64,000 bases of DNA from Hyphomicrobium sp. D-2 (GTDB taxonomy: Bacteria > Pseudomonadota > Alphaproteobacteria > Rhizobiales > Hyphomicrobiaceae): contig NZ_JARXLA010000001.1 of assembly GCF_029872155.1 (NCBI RefSeq), positions 1 to 64,000 of the forward strand. Reading direction: 5' to 3'. Of this stretch, positions 9,519 through 19,207 are shown piece after piece. Each line of letters begins with the position of its first letter. Positions within the stretch are counted from its first letter, which is position 1. The position numbers and the translations under genes are program-made. The notes below the pieces were generated by a model that did not search any database, had not been told where the DNA came from, and saw only the letters and a list, made by a program, of their open reading frames with translations.

Positions 9519-12500
9519 TCAGAAGCGATAATTCAAACCGGCCTTGAGTGTATGCAGGTCGATCGAATTGGATGCGTTGCGTCCATTCACGATGCTGAAG
9601 CTGCCGGGATTGGTTACGCCCTGATAGGTGTAGGGAATACCCGTGCCGGACTTAGCGAGCGGGAATGCGAAGTCGTGGTTGCCAAAGTGGCTGTATGTGT
9701 ATTCGCTCTTGATCGACCAGTGGTTGTCGATTGCGTATTCAGTGCCTGCGCCGAGTATCCACCCTGAGCGCAGCTCTTTGGTTTCTTCCTGGAATGCGAA
9801 TGTAGTGGCCGTTCCGTTCGGGCTCCGGTTGTTGCCGCTGGTTGAGCGGAACTGGCTTCGGCGGGCGGTTTCGCTGGCCAGTGCATAGCCGCCGGTGCCG
9901 TAGAGCAGCAGGCCATTCTGGAACGCATAGCCGAGACGGCCGCGCAAGCTGGATGTCCAGTCAATCTCATAAAGTGTTGCCGCTTGCAGCACGTTGAGTC
10001 CATTCAGGGATGTCTCAGTTGCGCGCGCTTCATGCAGCGTCGCGAGGTTGGAAGTTGAGTAATCAACTTCGAGGCCCACAACGAAGCGATTGCGAAGCTG
10101 CCAGTTGAAGCCTGCCTGTACGCCGCCGAAGAAATTATCTCGTAGTGCGAGATTTACAGATTCTGTTATCGATACGGGATCGCTTGTGCCGTCGAGAGCT
10201 GTTGTCGTGCCCTTGGTGCGGCCCAGGGACATGCCGCCGTGGATACCCATGTAAAGACCACGCCACTCTCCTGCTTCAGCGAGCGACGGCAGATTGTTTA
10301 TTGCGGGCAGGGTGACGTCGCTGCCGCCGCCCAGCTCAGCGGTCAATCCCATGCGCACGGTACGGCCCGGCCCCGGCTGGTTCACAAGGCCAAGCGGATC
10401 CACGTAGTATTTATCGGTGATGTTCTCAACGGACACACTGGCTTTAAGCTGATCGGTGATCTTGTACTCGGCGAAGGCGTCAACGAGCGTGTAGGGCTTC
10501 CATTTAATCTGCGAGATGAAGCTGCTCATGCCGGTCTGCGTGATCTGACCATGGCCAATAGCGCGCGGACCGACGTATGAAACGCGGCCGCCGACTGTCA
10601 GGCGATCTTTCAGCAACTTCTGTGCAACCGTGAGGTCGATGGAGTACTTCGGCGGTACGTGGTTGGTAGCGTAATCTGAATATAGCGATTTGCTGTCGCA
10701 GGGTTGGCCTTTTGAGCAGTATTCTATGCCCAGATAATAGTTGGCGGCGAGGTCTGCGCTGAAACCGGCGACTTCGTAATGACCCGAAAACTCCAGACCG
10801 GAGAATTTCGCGTTATCGAGATTGAGGATGCGCATGCCGAGGCGATTGGGCTCGTATTCGCTCCACTGGCGCGAGATGTAGTTTTCGATGTTCCAGTTGA
10901 AGTAGCCAAGCTTGATCATGCCGCGGTCGCGCGCTGTAAACACGCCGTCCTTATGCAGATTGGCTCCGATTTCCCAATTATTGGCGCGCTCGGGACCGAG
11001 ATCAGGATTGATGATCAGGGTGAAGGCGGAGGAAACCTCCATCAGGCTGGGATAGCGCAGCGAGCTGGAGTAATTGGCATAGAGCTGAACGCCATCAATT
11101 GGCTGCAACGTGACACCGATTGAGGGGCTGAAGCCGCTATCTTCCCGGCGCGGATCTTTATTCAGATACTCCACCGCGTTGGCCCACGTCTTGCGGTCGA
11201 GCATGCTATATTCGGAGTATCGCAGGCCGGCATTCACCGTCATCCAATCCCACGGTGTGTATGCCGCCTTGGCGAATGCACTGGCCTCGTCGCGCTTGGC
11301 GTCACGCACATTGAGCCAGCCTTCGATGATGTCGGCGTACGCACGCGGTCGCGTGTCCTCAGTGAGCCATGACAGGCCATAGCTGAGACTGAGGGCGCCG
11401 AGTTGGTCGCTATCGAATGTGGATGTGTTGCTGACGTCGCCGCCGTACATGATCGTGTCGGCGCCGGTGCGATAGCCGACAGGCAATCCGAGTGTCGGCG
11501 GCTGTGTGCCGTAAGCGTTACGCGGCGGATTGCGCTGTTCGAGATCAGACAGCCAAACGTTGGCTTTCAGCTCGAACAGTTTGGAGTCGACTGGTTTCCA
11601 ACGGTAGCGCAGCGTTCCGGTGTCGAGGCTTGTTCCTGCGGTTTGGCTTTGCTGTGTTGACTGTGTGAGCTTTGAGGTCAACTGCGAGGCCATCCGGTCG
11701 CCAGCTTCGCCGCGATATGCAGTGTAGCCCAGTTGCAGCGTGTGCTCGTCGTTCAGGCGGATGGTTGCTTTGCCGAGCCATGATCGCGTTTCAAGCTCGG
11801 TGTTGAGCACCTCTTCGCCTGCGCGATAGCTGCTGATGCCGGGGTTGTAGAAGTACTGCGGCCAGTGCTCGCAGATGCCGTTGGTGTTGCAGATGTCGCT
11901 TGGGCCGGCGTTGATGGCTTCGGCTGCGGGTCCGTTTTTGCCCGCATGGTAGTTGCCCTGCTTGCGATGCGCATAGCCAACGACGAGATCGACGTTATCG
12001 CCTTTCGTGGCAGCAAGGATACTTGCTGCGCCGTTGGTTGGCTGCAATATGCTCGGGCGATCCATGCCATCGGGAGATTCAACGAGCGGCCGGCCCGGTC
12101 GACTGGGATAGGCATATCCCGATAGCGCCCCGGCTTCCGGCGATGATGTATTTGTGCCGAAGCTGCCTTTGACACGCATGCCCCATGTTTCACCGGGCTT
12201 TACGATGTCGTCGGCATCCACGGTGCGCATCGTCACCGTTCCGGCGATGCCGCGGGATGCGACGTCCGAGCCCTTGTTGATGTCGATGGACGAGATGAAA
12301 TCAGGATCGACAAACGTGCGATTGGAAGCGCCCTGATACCCCTGATAGATTGATACAGCATTCTCGGCGCCGTCGATGGTGGTGGCGACGCGCCCCATGC
12401 CCTGCATGCCGCGGATGTTCACATCGAGACCGCCGCTGTTGCGCGATTCACCCGACATCACGCCCGGTGTGCCACGAAAGATATCCGCTGGGCTGGTGCC

Positions 12501-13034
12501 GCGAAAACGTTCAATGGTCTGGCTGGAAATGTGCGCTGCTGCGCCGGGCGTCTCATATGGCGTATAAACTGATGTACTAGTGCCCGCGCCACCGCTGACA
12601 TCGATCGTGTCGAGTGCGATTGCGCCATCGACCGTTGCGCCTTCTGCGCCAGCGCTTTCCTGCACCAGCGTTGCGGTGTTGGCGCCGGTCATGCGCACTG
12701 AAATGCCGGTGCCCGACAGTAGCGTGCGCAATGCCTGCTCTGGCGACATCGTGCCCGATACGCCTTGCGCGGTGACGCCGCTGGCGATGCTGGAGGAATA
12801 GCCCACCTGCCAGCCGCTGGCCGTAATGAAGGCGCTGAGTGCCGATGATAGCGGCTGCGCCGGAATGGAAAAGCTGCGCGCCTGGGTCTGCCCCGCGCCC
12901 TGGGCGAAAGCGGGCTGAAATGGTGCGGCTACGGGTGTCAGCATCGTCGTGCTGAGCAGCACGAAGGTGAAAACGGATCGCGTGACGCGCGCGTCACGGC
13001 TGGTGGCGATACGCGCCAACTTACTCAACGCCAT
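9519..13034 (-). CDS. STN-type TonB-dependent haem/haemoglobin-family receptor fused to an Omp25-like beta-barrel
   Basis: 1171 residues. Signal peptide about 1-45. An STN signalling domain follows (about 53-125; FSIPAQPLSSALSAFITASG), then a TonB box (DTIDV at 142-146), plug (about 165-290) and receptor barrel to about residue 900 (VQLYANYSSSLRYPSLMEVS; end GPGRTVRMGLTAEL). A further ~250 residues (922-1171, DNA 9522-10271) form a separate opacity/Omp25-type eight-strand barrel: WRGLYMGIHGGMSLG, DWTSSLRGRLGYAF, GWILGAGTEYAIDNHW, terminal GLNYRF. The first part imports an iron/haem compound with TonB energy; the STN domain talks to the FecR encoded just upstream. The tail's role is unknown. 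No stop or start lies between the parts, so this is a true fusion in this sequence. It is longer than the usual 700-900-residue receptors. Confidence 0.92.
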   Translation of the reverse strand: MALSKLARIATSRDARVTRSVFTFVLLSTTMLTPVAAPFQPAFAQGAGQTQARSFSIPAQPLSSALSAFITASGWQVGYSSSIASGVTAQGVSGTMSPEQALRTLLSGTGISVRMTGANTATLVQESAGAEGATVDGAIALDTIDVSGGAGTSTSVYTPYETPGAAAHISSQTIERFRGTSPADIFRGTPGVMSGESRNSGGLDVNIRGMQGMGRVATTIDGAENAVSIYQGYQGASNRTFVDPDFISSIDINKGSDVASRGIAGTVTMRTVDADDIVKPGETWGMRVKGSFGTNTSSPEAGALSGYAYPSRPGRPLVESPDGMDRPSILQPTNGAASILAATKGDNVDLVVGYAHRKQGNYHAGKNGPAAEAINAGPSDICNTNGICEHWPQYFYNPGISSYRAGEEVLNTELETRSWLGKATIRLNDEHTLQLGYTAYRGEAGDRMASQLTSKLTQSTQQSQTAGTSLDTGTLRYRWKPVDSKLFELKANVWLSDLEQRNPPRNAYGTQPPTLGLPVGYRTGADTIMYGGDVSNTSTFDSDQLGALSLSYGLSWLTEDTRPRAYADIIEGWLNVRDAKRDEASAFAKAAYTPWDWMTVNAGLRYSEYSMLDRKTWANAVEYLNKDPRREDSGFSPSIGVTLQPIDGVQLYANYSSSLRYPSLMEVSSAFTLIINPDLGPERANNWEIGANLHKDGVFTARDRGMIKLGYFNWNIENYISRQWSEYEPNRLGMRILNLDNAKFSGLEFSGHYEVAGFSADLAANYYLGIEYCSKGQPCDSKSLYSDYATNHVPPKYSIDLTVAQKLLKDRLTVGGRVSYVGPRAIGHGQITQTGMSSFISQIKWKPYTLVDAFAEYKITDQLKASVSVENITDKYYVDPLGLVNQPGPGRTVRMGLTAELGGGSDVTLPAINNLPSLAEAGEWRGLYMGIHGGMSLGRTKGTTTALDGTSDPVSITESVNLALRDNFFGGVQAGFNWQLRNRFVVGLEVDYSTSNLATLHEARATETSLNGLNVLQAATLYEIDWTSSLRGRLGYAFQNGLLLYGTGGYALASETARRSQFRSTSGNNRSPNGTATTFAFQEETKELRSGWILGAGTEYAIDNHWSIKSEYTYSHFGNHDFAFPLAKSGTGIPYTYQGVTNPGSFSIVNGRNASNSIDLHTLKAGLNYRF

Positions 13035-13156
13035 TTACTCAATTCCCTCATACGCTGGGGCTGGTTTGCACCGGCCTCAACGCTAAGGACGCAGGACCAC
13101 CGACGATCTCTTAAAAAAAGTTTTCGGAATCTGCCCGAGCCGTCGCGTCAGCGAAG

Positions 13157-14179
13157 TCAGCGCAGGATGATGACGCCCGGCAGTGTCGTAACTTTCGCGC
13201 CTGCCGCCTCCGCCAGCGAGCGGATGGCGAGCGCGGGATCGTCGAGTTTGTAGCTGCCGCTGACGGCGGTGCCTTGCAGCGCGCTGTTCCACACGACGAC
13301 GCGGCCGCCGTAGTAGCGCTGAAGCTGCTTCAGCACGTGACCGAAGGGCTGCTGATCGAATGTGATGCGGCCTTCAACCCAGGCGAATGCCGATGCGGTG
13401 TCGATGGCGCGCACGGAAGCCATTGTCGCTGGGCCAACGTTTACGGCTTCTCCGGGCGCCAGATCGGTGTGATCGGACGGTTGTGCGAGCCTGCTGACCG
13501 CAACCTGGCCGCGGGCGAGGGCGACGTCATCAACGTTGTTTTCAAGGTGAACATCGAACGCGGTGCCGGTGACGCTGACGCGGCTGTAGTTGCCATCGAC
13601 AACAAATGGGCGTGCTGTGTCGCGCGCGACGTCGAAGAATACCTGGCCTTCAAGCACGTGAACGGCGCGGCTGCTGTCGGTGAAGTTGACGGCAACGGCA
13701 GAAGCGGTGTTGAGGATCATGCGCGAGCCGTCGGGCAGGCTGATCGCGCGCTGTTCCCCAGTCGCGGTCATGTAGTCGGCGCGTGCCCACAGCATGATAT
13801 CGGACGCATGGGTCGCGCCCCACAACAGCAGGATTGCAGTTGCGGCCGTCGTGACGTTGCGGCGTCGCTTGCGCGTTGCGTTGGCGGGCCGGGTAGCTTC
13901 GGCGACGTTTTCAGCCGCTTTCAGGAATTCCGGCTCGCCCCACAATGCGGCCACTTCAGCGAAGGCTGCTGCGCGGCGCGGGTCGCTTTCGCTCCAGGCG
14001 CGGAAATTGCGGCGGACCGCAGGGTCGTTGGTGGCCGCCTGCAGACGCACAAACCAGTCCAGCGCCTCGTCCCGATACTGCGTTTCATTGCCGGGGCTGG
14101 AAGCCTGCGCGTGCGCGTTGCTCTGGTCGTCCTGCGTCACCGCTGCCCCCGGATGCGCCGCGACCATCGCCGCGGCCAT
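13157..14179 (-). CDS. FecR-family anti-sigma factor / signal transducer
   Basis: 340 residues. The N-terminal cytoplasmic DUF4880 region (about 35-80; YRDEALDWFVRLQAATNDP) would hold the sigma factor. One membrane helix (about 108-125; VTTAATAILLLWGATHA) follows, then a periplasmic FecR domain (LPDGSRMILNTASAVAVNF) and a C-terminal STN-like segment (FDQQPFGHVLKQLQRYYGG). It should relay occupancy of the downstream STN receptor to the upstream sigma factor. It lies 83 bases after the sigma gene and 122 bases before the receptor gene, all on one strand. The start could be a few codons later; the family call is firm. Confidence 0.93.
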   Translation of the reverse strand: MAAAMVAAHPGAAVTQDDQSNAHAQASSPGNETQYRDEALDWFVRLQAATNDPAVRRNFRAWSESDPRRAAAFAEVAALWGEPEFLKAAENVAEATRPANATRKRRRNVTTAATAILLLWGATHASDIMLWARADYMTATGEQRAISLPDGSRMILNTASAVAVNFTDSSRAVHVLEGQVFFDVARDTARPFVVDGNYSRVSVTGTAFDVHLENNVDDVALARGQVAVSRLAQPSDHTDLAPGEAVNVGPATMASVRAIDTASAFAWVEGRITFDQQPFGHVLKQLQRYYGGRVVVWNSALQGTAVSGSYKLDDPALAIRSLAEAAGAKVTTLPGVIILR

Positions 14180-14262
14180 GCGTGTATCGCCTTCGTCACG
14201 GCAGGAGGTAGCAGCATTCGCATTGGGTGCAAACCGGGCTGGCGCGTTGACGGGCGTATCGC

Positions 14263-14781
14263 TCAGTCCCTGTCCAGCCGCGCCATGGCGTCCATGCAGT
14301 GGGCCATCGCCATCCGCAGTTCATTATAAACCGTGCTGGTGGACACGCCGAGATGATCGGCGATGGCGGCAAAGGTCCAGCCTTCCTTGCGGCTCAGCAG
14401 CAGAACGGCGCGCGCTCTTGGCGGCAGCGTCATCAGGGCGGCTTCGAACTTTGCCAGACGCTCGCGGTCGATGACTTCCTTTTCCGGGGTTGGTGCGTCG
14501 GACGCGATGTTCCAGATCGCGCGTTCGTCGGTGATCGGGCATTCAACGCGCGAACGGCTGATGGCGCGGCGGCTCTGGTCGACGGCGACGCTCTGTGCGG
14601 TCCGATAGAGGTAATGGTTGGGCTGTTCGATCGGCGTTGCCGGCGATGCCGCCAGCAGGCGCAGGAACGTTTCCTGGGTGGCGTCGGCCGCGTCAGCGGC
14701 GTTGCGCAGTCTCCGCATGAAAAACGAGCGCAGGCGGCCTTCCTCGCGTCGGTGGAGTTCATAGACTAGCGTGCCAATCAT
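14263..14781 (-). CDS. FecI-type ECF sigma factor
   Basis: About 172 residues starting MIGTLVYELHRREEGRLRSFF. Region 2 carries DAADATQETFLRLLAA; region 4 carries RKEGWTFAAIADHLGVSTSTVYNELRMA, a helix-turn-helix for the -35 element. The start at 14781 has GGGGATCGC just before it; a frame from 14835 would add 18 residues outside the family pattern. With the FecR and the STN receptor downstream it forms a complete cell-surface signalling set, expected to drive the receptor gene when its substrate is bound. Confidence 0.93.
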   Translation of the reverse strand: MIGTLVYELHRREEGRLRSFFMRRLRNAADAADATQETFLRLLAASPATPIEQPNHYLYRTAQSVAVDQSRRAISRSRVECPITDERAIWNIASDAPTPEKEVIDRERLAKFEAALMTLPPRARAVLLLSRKEGWTFAAIADHLGVSTSTVYNELRMAMAHCMDAMARLDRD

Positions 14782-15090
14782 GCGATCCCCGATTACGCGA
14801 ACCTGTGGGTTGCCCCTCACCGGGGCGCCTGCCATTGCCAGAGGAGTAAAAACGCTGGCTGGCGTTTCACTTCAATCCCAATGATTTAGATCGGGTCCAG
14901 ACAGGTCTGCGGCCGCCGTTGGATAGTTTACTTGCGTGGTATAGTTTTATGTTTCTATTCCATGGCTTAAGGGCAGGCGTCACCGACAGTGAGTAGCATT
15001 TAGCGGCGCACGATTTTGGTCAGGCGTGGCGGCGCTGCAACATTCGGGACGCCCCTCGCACATTCCTACAAAAGGTTTCACCCCCACGGC

Positions 15091-16206
15091 ATGAAGCAGG
15101 ATCAGCAGTTCGAGATATTTCTGGTTGCGACGCCGGGCCTTGAGGGACCGTTGTGCGCGGAGGCGCGCGCCTGCGGTTTCAAGGCCAAGACCGTGCCGGG
15201 TGGCGTTGAGATGAAGGGCGGCTGGCCGGATGTGTGGCGCGCCAATCTTGAGCTGCGCGGCGCGGGCAAGGTCTATGCGCGGATCGACAGCTTCCACGTG
15301 AAGAACCTGGGGCAGCTTGAGCGCCGCGCGAAAACGGTGCCGTGGCGGCAAGTGCTGCGCAAGGCGATGCCGTTCCGCGTTGAGGCCACATGCAAGAGCT
15401 CGAAGGTGTATCACTCGGGCGCCGCCGAGGAGCGCATCGCGCAGGCGATCACGGAGCAGGTCGACGCTGTTCCTGACGAGAACGCCGACGTTTGCATCAA
15501 GGTGCGCATCGAGAACAACATCTGCACGGTAGCGGTCGATACGTCGGGCGAGTTGCTGCACAAGCGCGGACACAAGCAGGCCGTTGCCAAGGCGCCGATG
15601 CGTGAAACGATGGCGTCGCTGTTTCTGCGTCAATGCGGTTTCGATGGCACGCAGACCGTGCTGGACCCAATGTGCGGATCGGGCACTTTCGTGATCGAAG
15701 CGGCGGAGACGGCGTCGGCTCTGATGCCGGGACGTGCGCGCCGGTTTGCGTTCGAAAAGCTCAAGGGCTTTGATGATGTGGCATGGCGGGCGATGCGCGA
15801 AGCACATGTTGCTTCGAAGCCGGCGGTGCGGTTCTACGGCAGCGATATCGATGCAGGCGCCGTCCGCATGAGCCGGGAGAATGCCGAGCGTGCTGGCGTG
15901 GCGGACATCACATCATTTCAGGAGATGGACATCGCCGACATCACGCCGCCGGAAGGCGCGGAGCCGGGCATCGTGATCATTAATCCGCCCTACGGTGATC
16001 GCATCGGCAACCGAGCCAATCTGAAGCTGCTTTATCGCACCATGGGCGATGCGCTGCTGAAGCGCTTCAGCGGCTGGCGCGTCGGGCTGGTGACCAATGA
16101 GGAGCAACTCGCGCAGGCAACCGGCCTGCCGTTTTCGCTGACGGCGGAACCGGTGCTGCATGGTGGCCTGCGCATCGTGCTCTATCGCACCGGCCCGCTG
16201 CCGTAG
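15091..16206 (+). CDS. rlmL: THUMP-domain rRNA guanine-N2 methyltransferase, RlmL-like
   Basis: 371 residues from ATG 15091 (MKQDQQFEIFLVATPGLEG). The N-terminal THUMP/ferredoxin-like part (about 1-160) binds RNA; the C-terminal Rossmann domain has the SAM motif DPMCGSGTFVIEAAE and the catalytic NPPYGDRIG typical of N2-guanine methyltransferases such as RlmL (23S rRNA m2G). It matches the N-terminal methyltransferase of E. coli RlmL/KL rather than the full fusion. The preceding 255 bases hold no gene and presumably the promoter. TrmN-type tRNA specificity cannot be excluded. Confidence 0.88.
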   Translation: MKQDQQFEIFLVATPGLEGPLCAEARACGFKAKTVPGGVEMKGGWPDVWRANLELRGAGKVYARIDSFHVKNLGQLERRAKTVPWRQVLRKAMPFRVEATCKSSKVYHSGAAEERIAQAITEQVDAVPDENADVCIKVRIENNICTVAVDTSGELLHKRGHKQAVAKAPMRETMASLFLRQCGFDGTQTVLDPMCGSGTFVIEAAETASALMPGRARRFAFEKLKGFDDVAWRAMREAHVASKPAVRFYGSDIDAGAVRMSRENAERAGVADITSFQEMDIADITPPEGAEPGIVIINPPYGDRIGNRANLKLLYRTMGDALLKRFSGWRVGLVTNEEQLAQATGLPFSLTAEPVLHGGLRIVLYRTGPLP

Positions 16207-16249
16207 GCGGTGCATTTGGCTGGGGCCAATCGCGAGAATGACCACCGCT

Positions 16250-17542
16250 TCATGCGCCGGCCGCATCAGATGATGCTGGCGTATCCGGCCGGTTCGTAGT
16301 GTCGGCGCGGGCCGTTGATCGTGCCGCTACATGCTCAATATGCTGAAGCATGCTCATCGCCAGCGACTTGCGATCATAGCGGGCGGCGGCGATCGGACCG
16401 TTGCGCTGGAACTGACTGATTAATTCGGGCTCGTCCTTGAGCCTGACAATGCTGGCGGCGAGCTGTTGGGCGTTTTCAGGCTCCACCGGCAGGCCGACAT
16501 TCTCGTTGCGCACGATGTCGGCGGATCTGCCCACGACGCCGTGTAAAACCGGTATGCCCATTGCCATGCATTCAAACAGCTTGGACGGAATGACCGTTGC
16601 GAAAAGCTCGGTCTTGCGCAGGTGAATTATGCTTGCGTCCAGCAGCGACCAGTATTTCACCACCTCCGATTTTGGCACTGAATCGACGAAGGTTGCGTTG
16701 CGCAGATTCATCTCAGCTGCTCGTGCAACGAGGTGCGCCTTGGTCGCGCCGTTGCCGAGGAATAGCAGGTGGATGTCATCGCGGCCCTGCTCCTGCAATA
16801 TCTCTGCCGCATCAAGCAACGTTTGCAGCGCGTGGGCCATGCCGTGGGTACCGATATATCCAGCGACAAACTTTCCGGTGAGCCCGTGCGCTTCAGTCAG
16901 TTCTGCGTCGCGCTGGCGCGGCTTGAACAGCGATAGGTCCGCGCCGTTTGTGACAACCTGGATTTTCCCGGGGTCAATACCGCGCTCGCTCAGAATGCGT
17001 TTAAACGCGTGAGTGACAGAGATGACCGCGGCAGACTTTCGATAGAGAAACAGCTCCAGCTTTTCGAGCCAGTCCAGCACGCGCGACTCTTTCATCGCAC
17101 CAACGGCGCGGATCGATTCCGGCCAGATGTCACGCAGCTCAAAAATGTACGGCACGCGGCGCAGGCGGCTGACGATGTAACCGGCGCAGGCGGTGAAGAA
17201 CTGCGGGGAAGTAGCGATGATTATGTCTGGCCGATCGACGCGCAGGCTGGCTGGAGTCGCCGAAGCCATGAAGCTCATGTAGTCGAGCGTGCGTCGCAGA
17301 AATCCTTCGTTGGCGGTGATGTAGCTCCACACGCGCACAACCTCGATGCCGTCCATCTCTTCGCGCGCGAACAGCCGATTGCGGTAGCCATCGAATACCT
17401 GCCCACGGGGAAAGTTGGGCGCGCAGGTGATGACGGTGACGCGATGACCGGCATTCACCCATTCGCGGCAATGTTCGAATGTGCGGCTTGCAGGAGCGTT
17501 GACCTCGGGCGGAAAATTGTCGGTGAGAAACAGAATATGCAT
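16250..17542 (-). CDS. Glycosyltransferase family 4, WbuB/WcaI-like
   Basis: 430 residues with a GT-B fold. The N-terminus MHILFLTDNFPPEVNAPASRTFEH is typical of the WbuB-like group that transfers amino sugars in O-antigen and capsule synthesis. The C-terminal donor domain contains YIGTHGMAHALQTLL and the region VIPSKLFECMAMGIPVLHGV near the nucleotide-sugar site. It is the last gene of the eight-gene minus-strand operon; its ATG follows the heparinase-like stop codon with no gap. The acceptor and sugar are not known; a WecB-derived N-acetylated sugar is a reasonable guess. Confidence 0.9.
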   Translation of the reverse strand: MHILFLTDNFPPEVNAPASRTFEHCREWVNAGHRVTVITCAPNFPRGQVFDGYRNRLFAREEMDGIEVVRVWSYITANEGFLRRTLDYMSFMASATPASLRVDRPDIIIATSPQFFTACAGYIVSRLRRVPYIFELRDIWPESIRAVGAMKESRVLDWLEKLELFLYRKSAAVISVTHAFKRILSERGIDPGKIQVVTNGADLSLFKPRQRDAELTEAHGLTGKFVAGYIGTHGMAHALQTLLDAAEILQEQGRDDIHLLFLGNGATKAHLVARAAEMNLRNATFVDSVPKSEVVKYWSLLDASIIHLRKTELFATVIPSKLFECMAMGIPVLHGVVGRSADIVRNENVGLPVEPENAQQLAASIVRLKDEPELISQFQRNGPIAAARYDRKSLAMSMLQHIEHVAARSTARADTTNRPDTPASSDAAGA

Positions 17543-19207
17543 CTACTCGATCCAGGAAAAATGAATTTGGCTCTGATGATTGGCGACGTCGGAAATGAGC
17601 TTTTGACAAGGGAATGTCTTGCCGAATTCAGGGTGCCACGTGCTTGGCTCTATGCGGCCTCGCGTCCCTGACAATTGAAAGTAGAGCGGTTGTCTTAGCG
17701 AGGCGTCTGTCTTGGCTTGGTCGTAACGGAGCGAACCGGCGCTATTGCAAGCCATCAGGTTGGCGGTGGTTTGCGGATGGAAATGGAATGCCGCGGCGGC
17801 GTGGCGATAGTGTCCGGAAATGAGATCCTGAACGGTGAGATGACCGGCCGAGAAACGCCATGTTCGGTGATGGATCGGACGCCCGGCAAGGCGGGTGTAG
17901 CCGTTGTGAGCGCCCGTAATCACCCAGGTCTCACCATCTTGCGTAACGGAAACATCCTGCGGGTAGGCGCGGCGGGCAACGCGAAATCCGGACCAGACCT
18001 CCGACGAGTTTTCGCCGTCGATGACGACGGTGTTGTGCGCGGTGGTGCCTCGCTGGCGCAGGCGTTCCGGGTCGCTGCCGTACTCGGACGTGCCGGAATT
18101 GACGATTGCGCGCTGGCCGTGGACGGACATTTCAAACGTCAGGGTGTCGGCATGGGCATGGCCCGGAATGTAATCCGGTCCGATCCGCGCCACATCGATA
18201 AGGACGACCGCATGCTCGTCTTCAAGCCGGATGTAGCCGCTATCCTGCAACCAGGTCAGCGAGCCGGAGGGAGACGAGAGCTGGCCAAAGCCGAGATCAG
18301 AGGCATAGCGCTCTAACTCCGCTGGCGCCGGTGCGATGCCAATGGCGGCGTCATTGAAAAACGAAATCTCGCCATCCGGGTGGCTCATGGTGCGCAGCCA
18401 GGCGCGCATGGCGTCAATTATATCGTGCCACGATGCGGGGATATCGACGCCGGAACCGCGCAGAATGTTCACCAGATCGAGCATGTCCTCCAGCGCCAGT
18501 GCATGGTACATCGGACTGAGCTCAAAGTGTCCGCCGTCGGACAGGATCTGCTCCGGTATCTCGCGAGTAAGGATGTCGAGGCCCTGTTGCAGCCAGCGGC
18601 TCGCCTCCTCACCGGCAAAGAAACATCCGGCAAATACGAGCGCTTTGGCGTTGGCGAACAGGTGATTGCCGAGCAAATGGCGTTCAAGCCGACGCTGCAC
18701 CCATCGCGTCTGGATTGCGAGGCTATCGAGTGCTGCGCTGGGCAGGGTGTTGCCTGCGCGCGCCCACTTGATCCAGTTCACGATGCGCAGTGACGTTGGA
18801 TAGGGATCCCAGCCGACACCCTGCGCGGGCGGATTTTCTGCCATCCAGCGCTGGATGAGATAACCGTGCCAGTGCGCGCGTGCAGCGGCGCCTTCCGCAT
18901 TTAGATCGTCGAAATAGTGCAGGTTATAGCGCCACAACATCGGAACTGCGGCGTCGTCCCATCCGCAACCGGCAAGCGTTCCAGGCGTGTTGAGGAATAG
19001 GAACGTGTTTGCGCCGGTCTGACTTTGTCGGCGCCGCGCGGGCAACGTCCAAGACATTCCGCGCTGCCGCCGTACAGGAGGTGCAGGCCGCGCATCGGGA
19101 CGCGGCGGAGGCTGCGTGCGCAAGCGCAGTTGCCCCAAGATCTGCGTTGGACGCAGATGGCGCACGGTATTCCAGTACAGACGCGACTTTTTGAAATGCG
19201 ATGTCAC
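17543..19207 (-). CDS. Heparinase II/III-like protein in the polysaccharide operon
   Basis: 554 residues. The N-terminal half is an alpha-helical toroid region (GNHLFANAKALVFAGCFF, GGHFELSPMYHALALEDMLDL); the C-terminal half is the heparinase II/III beta-sandwich, containing GHAHADTLTFEMSVHGQRAIV and STSEY-like text. His and Tyr residues usual for lyases are present. No signal peptide is visible, so a cytoplasmic or lipid-linked-intermediate role is possible. Homologues sit in many O-antigen clusters beside WecB and WbuB-type genes. It overlaps wecB by four bases. Whether it cleaves a chain or modifies a uronate is unknown. Confidence 0.87.
   Translation of the reverse strand: MTSHFKKSRLYWNTVRHLRPTQILGQLRLRTQPPPRPDARPAPPVRRQRGMSWTLPARRRQSQTGANTFLFLNTPGTLAGCGWDDAAVPMLWRYNLHYFDDLNAEGAAARAHWHGYLIQRWMAENPPAQGVGWDPYPTSLRIVNWIKWARAGNTLPSAALDSLAIQTRWVQRRLERHLLGNHLFANAKALVFAGCFFAGEEASRWLQQGLDILTREIPEQILSDGGHFELSPMYHALALEDMLDLVNILRGSGVDIPASWHDIIDAMRAWLRTMSHPDGEISFFNDAAIGIAPAPAELERYASDLGFGQLSSPSGSLTWLQDSGYIRLEDEHAVVLIDVARIGPDYIPGHAHADTLTFEMSVHGQRAIVNSGTSEYGSDPERLRQRGTTAHNTVVIDGENSSEVWSGFRVARRAYPQDVSVTQDGETWVITGAHNGYTRLAGRPIHHRTWRFSAGHLTVQDLISGHYRHAAAAFHFHPQTTANLMACNSAGSLRYDQAKTDASLRQPLYFQLSGTRGRIEPSTWHPEFGKTFPCQKLISDVANHQSQIHFSWIE

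Noticed and set aside
13274-14329. Plus-strand frame opposite fecR
   Set aside because: Composition is that of a shadow frame; the minus strand gives a clear FecR.
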